Shown here: piece by piece, positions 11,894 to 64,000 of the stretch
Position numbering within the stretch: position 1 is the first letter of the stretch
How the letters are laid out: the number at the start of each line of letters is the position of its first letter
Program-made: the position numbers and the translations under genes
From: Phoronis australis
Lineage: Eukaryota; Phoronida; Phoronidae
Direction: 5' to 3'
Length of the DNA stretch: 64,000 nt
Assembly (NCBI GenBank): GCA_002633005.1
Contig: NMRA01000768.1
Span: 35,261 to 99,260 of the forward strand
Notes under the pieces: model-generated
What the model was told of the DNA's origin: nothing
The model's input: only the letters and a program-made list of their open reading frames with translations
Database searches by the model: none

Positions 11894-13285
11894 TTAAAGG
11901 AGAATGCCACCAGATTTAATTAGTTTTTCTTATCGTCTTAGTCGGTCTATATCTATATCACCTCGTATACAGTCGATCTCATCTCGCCGAAAGGTGTCGT
12001 GTTAACCTATGAGGGAGGCGAGTACACGACACAGTGGTTCTTCAGCCGAGTGTGTGCCGCTATGGTGCAAACCATGAAGCTGTGAGGAAAGCGGGTATAT
12101 CGTTTTCTTAGATTTCTTCGAGAACCCGAGATGCTTCAGAAGTGATTCCCGGCAGTAAAGAATGAGAAGTACGCCATAAATATCAATTATGAGGCCGTGA
12201 AATATCTCCGTGTCTGCCAGCCAGCAATGCTCTGTTTCAAGATGAATTACTCTCACCCTAACCAATGTTTATATAAAACTGAAACAAAGTGTCAAAGTCT
12301 GTCTCAGTAGATACAATTTGTAATGCCTTAGGAGTGTTTGAGTGTAAATGTTTTCAGAAAACAACAATGAATAAATCATACTGCATTACCAGCTTCAGAT
12401 GCAATGAAACCAATTGACCGCCGTGTGAGCGCATACTAATTCAGTATTTGCCGACATAAAGATGTGACACTATAACTCGATTTCATATGCTATGGTCAGC
12501 TGTTAGGGGAATCTATATTTAAATATATATACACTATTCAAATCATTGTTATGGTACACTTTTCCCAGTACGGTTCTTGGAAGGGGAATCTGGCTTCGCG
12601 GCCCCTGACGAGTATGTAGATTTACAATTTCGCAGCTAATTCACAAAAATATTCAGGCGACTACATTATTCTTTTGGTTCACTAGTGTAGTCTTTTCGTG
12701 ACTGGAAGTTTAGTTTTCTACTTTTGCAGCCAACAAACCCGATTGATTTACGTTGGTGGTGTCTCCAGTCCTCGGCCGTGAAGGGTCTGATCAGTTTCCG
12801 GGTTATAACGAGCATTCTGTGTTACTTTAGAACTGAACAAATTCGCAAGTCTAAAATTACAACACACAGCTATGCTCTCCTGTCTCTATATCACGGAAGA
12901 ATAATTCTAATTTATCACCAAACAGAATCCAAACTTCCCACGACCGACCTTGGTAAAGGCCTAATAACTTCGTAGGCTACGGTACATTCAAAATTTCTAT
13001 AAATCCAGCGAAACAAAACAACTCATTTGTTCAAAAATCAGGCTTTTACATCGAATTTTGATGATTTATTTGTGTAAAATGATGAATTCAAGTGATACGC
13101 TGACACCAGTAAGTAGTGAACTGCTGAGCAGACTGTGTTGGAACCTGTGATGTCATTGGTTATCTTCAGCACCTCAGTCTGCCATCTCATGTCGGGTAAA
13201 AGAACAGTACTTGCTGTTATTGAGTGGAACTACTCGACCTAAATTGATAAAAAATACATTGTTTATTGGTGGCATTCTCCTTTAA
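11894..13285. mobile_element. Non-autonomous DNA transposon with TTAA target duplication (piggyBac-like ends)
   Basis: TTAA at 11894-11897 is followed by AGGAGAATGCCACCA. The exact reverse complement TGGTGGCATTCTCCT lies at 13267-13281 and is followed by TTAA at 13282-13285. The similarity of the ends continues imperfectly for roughly another 25 bases. The interior is 1.38 kb and has no transposase motifs; the longest frames (87 and 83 codons) show no domain. Flanking TTAA duplications are typical of piggyBac-type elements. The AGG terminus differs from the classic CCC terminus, so the superfamily is inferred. Confidence 0.75.
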
Positions 13286-15715
13286 ATCTAAAAAAAGTCC
13301 ACATGTAATTGCCAAGATCTGGTTCATATTTGAAAACCGGCTGAACAATGTCTTGATTGACTAGACAACAGACTTCTGGTGATTCATGTTGTAACAGGAA
13401 TTGTGACTGATATTCAGCCTCATAGTCAAACCTAGAAAAGTAAATACAATCAGTAGACATGCGTAACACACAATTTTGCATTCAAGAAGATCTATGAACT
13501 GATGGGTCCACAATACTGAGAATGGTCATGCACCCTGAAGTGTAAAAAACCTTAACAGTAACGAAGTGGGGGGTGACGAATGACTTTAGAGTTTCAAAGT
13601 GGAATAAACAATTATTTCTCCTAAACAATGTTATCAAAACCTTAACTCACCAAGCACAATAATCAATTACAACACCAATCTACCCAGTTCCTGCACAAAC
13701 AGTGAAATTTCACCTATTTCGGACAAAAAGATTACCCAAATTTGTTCTTACTTTATTTTTAAAAGTTAATACTGTTGTGAATATTGTATGGTAATCGCAG
13801 TGAATTGGAACATGAACACAGTGAAGGACTATTTGGGTGGTACATGACGGTTACAAAAACATTAAAAAAAAGAAATAACTAAGTTGGCTCTATGTTACCA
13901 TCTAGGATTTATAAATACTTGACTTAGCACAGCAACACAAAATAATTGCTAAAGAACCCTCAGATAAACTGCACTATATACAATTACGTTCTGTTAACAC
14001 AAGGCACGAGTGTTCAAAATAATAAAACTAAGTTCGTGTAAAAGAGGCAAAGCAAACATCCTAACTGTACAGACTATAAATATCACAACCGTTTGGTGGA
14101 ATTCCTATTACTATGAAGTTAACTGACACGGGCCTGTTTAGAGGTTTTACAATGAAATGAAATCTCGATTACAAATAAAGTCCAGAGTCCAGATATGTTA
14201 ATGTTTCCTCAATGAACATGACAGCACATGCGAATGTAAATGTATTCTGATATTTACATGCCAAAGCAACAAAACGTTGTAAGAACCAATTGGAAATACA
14301 GAGATTTCTTCAAACTCCCTCTTCCTGTGTATTGCTATACACCTGTAAGCTGTACATTGACTTGACTATCCCCTGAAACAATAATTCCGGGCATAAAGAA
14401 CTAGCTTAGAGAAGGGTAGAACGTATGGTCATTTGTATTCAGCAGGATACTTAGAGCTAGAAAGACACATGGTGTCAATAACTGTACAGTAACCACCACC
14501 AAAAAAGTGAAGTGTTCTCACGGGAAGAACATCACAGCAAATAACATTGTCCCGTTAAGACAGTCTCCAAAATTTGAGGCATTATAATTTAAGCCGAAAT
14601 TGAATAAACTAATGATTCTGAAAACTGGGTCATGAGGGATTTTGGCGTTCATCGTATTTCTCAAATATTGAATACTAAGCTTTATATCTACAAAATTATG
14701 AGAACAGGCTTTGCAGTACATATAATCATCAAAAACAGCATGTGTCACAATGTTTTTACACGTCTTCACAGCGTGTAACATTGACGTGAGTGATTTTTGT
14801 TGTTAATTTTAATTCTTGAATTCGGGACGGACTATGTTGCTTATTTCTAAACTTTGGTACAAGCTCCGACCTTGAGCAAAATAAGTAATTTTTCACTGTC
14901 CTAAACTTGAGAATTTTCACTGTATGCACTTTTAACTAAATTATGCCAGGCTGGCCGGACAAATGAGCAGTAGAAGCACAAACGGTCCATTTTCTTCATC
15001 ATTAGATAATTTTCTCACCACCCGCAATGCTTTTAAGCTTATAAGAAAGTATGTAAGAACACATGCAGTCTCCGCACAAACCTCAGCAGAAGTGGCGCAA
15101 ATGTATTTACCTCAATGTGGCCTATCGATGCTATTATGCTGAGCATTGCTCTTTTGTTTATGTGTCATTTGGGTTTAACCCAATAGGGTGCACTTAAGAA
15201 GCAATTGGGGGTGATAGTAATTGCTTTTGTGGTTTTTGCACACTCATTAGTTGCTTTCGAAATCAAGACCCAGTGCATGTTTCTTACTGGTTAGTATCTT
15301 GCCTCATGTGCTTTTCTGATGCGCGACAACAGTTCGCAAAGTTTTTGAAGACAGAAGCCGTTTGTTTGTCTGTATGAAATGTGTGGATGAATATACATTG
15401 AAACCTAAACGTGTACCAGGTGGTTCTTTCCCGCGTGACAAGAGACCAAAACATGGCTTGAATGGAACATATCCACGAGGTTGTTACTTGTATTTTACCG
15501 CTTGTTTTTTCTCTTTTGGGAGATCATACTGAGAACTGTGTTGGTGTGACAGGGGCCAAAAATTTGTATTTGACTGTACAGTACAGAACAAAAGTAATTA
15601 GACAAAACACTGCTTCGCGACATAACGGCTAATTTACTAACAGCAAAAATTAATTACTGGTAATAATTACTCTATTGCCAAAATTACAGAATGACTTTCC
15701 TGTTACTTCCCCTTC

Positions 15716-15770
15716 ATACTTGGTCATCAGGGGAGACTACTTGGTCATCAGGGGAGACTACTTGGTCATG
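15716..15770 (+). repeat. 21-bp direct repeat, about 2.6 copies
   Basis: The unit TACTTGGTCATCAGGGGAGAC occurs twice in full and is followed by a third, diverging copy. Confidence 0.85.
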
Positions 15771-15779
15771 AGTGAAAGC

Positions 15780-15865
15780 TACTTTGACCACGAATTCAGC
15801 TTCCACCCAGACGTCCTGATGGGGAAATTCTTGGTCATTTTGTCTGAATACTTTTGACGTATACT
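15780..15865 (+). repeat. Dispersed repeat ending in TCTGAATACTTTTG, copy 1
   Basis: The stretch GTCATTTTGTCTGAATACTT with its neighbouring bases matches 49085-49175 and, more weakly, 56890-56990, each preceded by related sequence. No coding content. Read as three old copies of one interspersed repeat. Confidence 0.55.
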
Positions 15866-17454
15866 GTACGTCCTTTGAATTAAAGTCTGACAACAGAAAG
15901 CACCAGGTTATCGGGGGCAGCTCAAATTTCTAAATACATGCTTTTTCTATGAGCAAAAGTGTCAACGAGAATGCTACGGTTGCAGCCAGCATGTCAATGG
16001 GGCATAAACAAACAATATACTAACCCACAGCACCATTTGTCCGATAATTTTCATAAGGGCCGTCGTTGTCCTCTGAAAAAACAAGAAATAGGTTTAACCA
16101 GGGAGAATCGTAGAAACAACGGCAAATGGAGAATTACAAAAAAGGCGCAGCAGATATTCACGTTAGCCAATAGAAATGTGCAGAGCAAGTCATCTCTGAG
16201 ATGACACCTGAAAGTTGGATCAGAAACACAGAAACAAGTGGCAAATGACAGGCTTTAAAGTTACATTAACCATAGGTTAGCCAGACGTTTTAGACAGAAA
16301 CACAGCCTGTGGAGGAAGTTGAACACGTTCTACACTTATCTAGAAGTACACCTTGCACTTGTACAAAATATATGCCACAAATCTGACCAAGAGTTAAATG
16401 GGAAAGTAAAACGGAAATTGGTAATTCTAACCCCTTTTTGGATAACATCATGTGGAACAAACTACCTAATGTTTGACTACACGTCCACTCCCCAACTTTA
16501 AGACATCAAATAATTTCACTTAAAGCAACAATGTTTCATCAGTTGTATTGGGATTCCACCTGTTGATTTTAGTTGATTTTTTAACCGAACGAGTACACTA
16601 CAAACATGGCTGCAACTACCAGCTAAACCACAGCTATCTTCTAATTTAACAAAAATCAAAGAAACTATGTAACTGCAAAAGGTTCTTCAGATTTAGCCTT
16701 GCCTAAATTATTTTGTCAAAGGTTGGCAGAGCAAAAGCACTGCAAGAGACTGATTACAATGACAACTTGACCGTGACAAAAGTACAGGGAACATACAGAG
16801 ATTCGGAAACTGCAAGTGTTACATTCAGTGGTTAAATCATGCAAAACAGAATCTAAATCAAACCCTACCTGGGAGAGGAAATCAATTTTACATACTATAA
16901 TCTTTTAATTAAATAATTAATAATAAGTGACAAGTAGAAAATCAGGGATGGGGTTAGCAAAGAAACTCACAAAACATTTATACTAAGACCATAATGTAGA
17001 GAACAGTGAATCAAGACAGTCAACGACCACTGTTAAATAGTTTCCATTAATCACAAGGCAGGGGTTATGAACTACGGACAAACATTGGGGTGCTTATCGG
17101 GGATTTCCAGAAGAGCCACCGTGGAGGTCATTTCCCATACAAGGTTCGAGAAATCTCCCATGAAGCTCTTTCGGGATCATTTTATATGCCACGTGAAATA
17201 TGTATAAACATGTGAGTAAGACGTCGTTATTTTCTGAATTCTAGCTGGAATTTAAACTCTATTGACTGCTCAGGGAGCTGCGATCAGCAACAAGAGTTTC
17301 CAAAAGAGCCCACGCCTTTTTTCCAAGACTCCAGAAATCCCCGGTAAGTGAGTAGACAAAATAAGAAGAGGGATTAATAACGGTTTAAACTACAAGACGA
17401 TTTCCTTTACAAATTCAACGTACAGAGTTGCTGCCTTAATGCTTTCCATGCATT

Positions 17455-17512
17455 TGAGCCAAGGGGAATAATCTCCCATGCATTAGAGCCAAGGGGAGTG
17501 ATCTCCCATGCA
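17455..17512 (+). repeat. 30-bp direct repeat
   Basis: The unit GAGCCAAGGGGA(A/G)T(A/G)ATCTCCCATGCA occurs twice in tandem; each copy also contains the small palindrome GGGA-N-TCTCCC. Confidence 0.8.
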
Positions 17513-18792
17513 ATAATGCGATACCTTCCAGACAACTCGCCCGCACTAACTTTTCTGAAATGTTATCGCAACGTCGTGTGTGAACTTTGACATACAGAGT
17601 TACAAATTAAACGTGACGGCAACATGGACTGTAATTCTTGAATATTCAAGTGGAGCTTGCTGAATGTCATACCCATGGTTTCAACATAAATTATGCTAAT
17701 AAACGGGATACTCCATTCAGGTGGATTCCGACTTGGCGGTGATCACAACCACTCTTATGAGCTGATGATGCTGAGTGGAGAGTCTGTCGAGTAAAACAGC
17801 TAAGCAGGAAACAACTGATTTTCACCCCTGATAACGAATTTTGATAAGGCAAATGAACTGAAGATGAATTAAGTTGGTTTTTAGATCGAAAAGGAAAGTT
17901 AGGTATATATGCTACTAAGCAGGTAAGAAACAATTTTTCCAACTTCTTAAAGACAATCTGCGGGAATATGACAATAAATTGTGACATTACGTGAGTAATT
18001 TTCCATGAGTTTAATGAGAAATGATTCGCTTTTGACATTCCATGGCAATAACCAAGACGTTCTATTATCCAGCATGACGTTTAGTGGGCTCCGCTGAATT
18101 CAAGCTGAACAAAGGCAACCGCAACTGAAAAGCCTGATGCTACAACTACACCCTCTCCCAGATCTTTTAGGTTGTGAAGATATTTCATTTCTCCAAGAAA
18201 AGGGCACTGGAAGGACACACCTAACATGTTAAAAATCAAGAAATAAGCCTGACCTTTACACAGAAAATACAAAAAAAGAGTCTGAGTAAAATTCATTCAA
18301 ACCAATACCAATTTTATGCTTTTATATTTCTAGTAAGTATGCCATTCTAGGTCACATCAAGAGTAAATGTTTCAGAATCATTTTCCTTTGGTTGTACATG
18401 GCATTCCTTCAGTGAGGGAATCTTTTTCCAACTAATGCTGTGCTCACATGTAAGTTTCCAACAATCGACAGATTGAATGTAAGAAACTGACAACAAAACA
18501 CTTAGGGCTAGGCAAGTACACAAGTCATGTAACCTAATATATTCCGAGTAGTTTAAGCATTTTCAAACTACATCACATATCGTGTTGACAAATATTCACC
18601 AATCACATACGAACAACACGAGAGCACGCTGCCATCCAGAGCAAAGCAACAAAAATACATTGGTCGGAATTTAGCCTCCTCAAGATAAGAAGCCACATGT
18701 GAAGGCTCATAATTTTTTCGGCTGTCTTATCTCCGGACTAATGCCATGCCATGTGAACGCTGTATACGAACAAGAAACCTAAAAACGCTTAC

Positions 18793-62665
<43,873 letters not shown>

Positions 62666-64000
62666 CTGAAAAGGAATTTAAATTCATATAAAAAGTCCCA
62701 CTTCAACTTAAATATCTTAAAAGAAGAATTTCAAATTTGCTGGTTTTTTTTTACTAAAAATACGAAGTCCTTGAATACCTTCAGATCATGTATTACAGTT
62801 TCATTCGTCTTCATTAAATAATTTCATAGTTACAGCACACATGGCAAATCAGGGGGCTGGGTGGAAATCCATCGCACCAGGATCGCAGTCTGAGGTGTGA
62901 CCAATTTAACTTTAACTTGGGGTCCACACAGCATGTGCGACACCTGTTGTGCACAGGAGCAACGACGACTTGTGTGCCTACACTGTTAAATTGCACTATA
63001 AAATGTGTTCCCACAGAGGACCATATACGATGTAAAATAAGGGCATCATAACCTACACAACCAGTATAAATATTTTGCATAGAATCATCCAAAACACAAT
63101 CTGTTTGATCCATTTACCAAGGGATGATATATCACAGCTGTAAAGCCATCAGTTGTAACCTAGCAACATTAAAGAATGTAAACAGATCCTCTTGACCTGG
63201 ACAGACAACAGGACCAAACTAGTCCCAGTAACATTATTAAATGATCTTTAACTATCATTGACAAATAGTTTAAGACACCAATCAAGAAGGCATTAGAATC
63301 AAATGAACACTGGCCATGACTGTACATGGCTCACACATCAGCACGAGAGAATTTTTAGCCACAGTTTCTACTCCATTATTCCACCACCATGAGTCATTAT
63401 CATGGTTTTGCCAAGAGGGTACTAAATCCATGATGGTCTTGTTTGTTGGCAATCACAGACAAATTAATCCCACAATATGAAACTACGCGCTTGACTTTTT
63501 TGATTGTGATTCATGATGTTTGCAATTTCGACAAACTTTCCTGTGCCATGTTAAACATAACCACCTAACACAAAATTTGATTAACAAACACACGTGAGTT
63601 TAATTATTCCCTCACATTTTAGTTCCTTTATCTTTTATACAGTTATTAGTAAAAGAGGAAATGCCTTCGCATCAAGTTATCTGATGAGGAAAGGATATTC
63701 TTACGGTAATCATGATAAACTTGCATTACGGTAAGCAGAATCTGGACTTCCCTGTTTTGAACACGACCCAAACATTATAATCATCATACACACACCCTTG
63801 TACACACAGCCGATGATCAATATTGATGCGGATGGCATCAGCAATCATAACAATGATAATAGTTACTCCAGCTTTTGCATAGCTCTGAAATCTGTGTCAG
63901 TTCAAACTAAGTGATTTATGCCAAGAGCCTCATTTACATGGTCATGGTTGCACTTTACACAGTGGTCACACTTGACATGGAAGCAGCTGACACGGAATCA
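62666..64000 (-). other. Upstream part of the RPTP gene, no exon found
   Basis: AT-rich sequence 5' of FN3 domain 1. No signal-peptide exon, FN3 exon or promoter recognised, so the gene start is expected beyond the window. Confidence 0.5.

Larger units (their letters stand above)
13286..18778. other. Region downstream of the RPTP catalytic exons
   Basis: AT-rich stretch with no exon I can support firmly. It holds short direct repeats at 15716-15770 (21-bp unit) and 17455-17512 (30-bp unit), and a dispersed-repeat copy near 15780-15865. A good minus-strand acceptor before 13431 could start a terminal exon of the phosphatase gene, discussed as a finding. Confidence 0.45.

Noticed and set aside
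12002-12265. 87-codon minus-strand frame inside the TTAA element
   Set aside because: Too short for a transposase and without catalytic motifs; probably chance or a remnant.
17691-18038. 115-codon minus frame downstream of the phosphatase exons
   Set aside because: No domain, composition like the AT-rich background, and no exon boundary fitting the phase of exon PTP-6.

Overview
The window is animal (metazoan) genomic DNA. Coding sequence is scattered in short exons with GT-AG introns, the background is AT-rich, interspersed repeats and MITE-like elements are frequent, and there is one 689-base run of N. Gene content and repeat style fit a marine invertebrate; I cannot name the species. All exon calls come from reading splice sites and domain motifs, and exon phases were checked for consistency.

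Layout. (1) 1241-4106, plus strand: the last four coding exons of a mitochondrial half-ABC transporter of the ABCB7/Atm1 type, carrying almost the whole nucleotide-binding domain. The 5' part lies left of the window. (2) 4107-8200: intergenic or long 3' UTR with repeats. (3) About 8200-10700, plus strand: a small gene with its whole 288-residue reading frame in one exon (9349-10215). It encodes an unrecognised protein with four copies of an RVKPEA-type motif. (4) 10.7-18.8 kb: repeats, including a 1.39-kb TTAA-flanked inverted-repeat element. (5) 18793-62665, minus strand: one very large gene for a receptor-type protein tyrosine phosphatase of the R3 class (Ptp10D/PTPRB/PTPRJ-like). From 5' to 3' it has at least 17 fibronectin type III (FN3) domains, a transmembrane segment, a juxtamembrane segment and a single catalytic domain. 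The 5' end (signal peptide and perhaps further FN3 domains) lies beyond the right edge.

The most notable structure is in the catalytic part. Three exons for the N-terminal half of the phosphatase domain occur twice (25362-26542 and 22845-24084) as nearly identical blocks, introns included, on either side of the N gap. Only one block is needed to make a complete catalytic domain. This is either an unresolved haplotype duplication in the assembly or a recent tandem cassette that could be spliced alternatively. The WPD loop keeps its acid Asp but departs from the usual consensus after it, and the membrane-proximal ectodomain carries an RRRR site. Many introns hold inverted-repeat MITEs, tRNA-related SINE remnants and minisatellites, which are listed separately.
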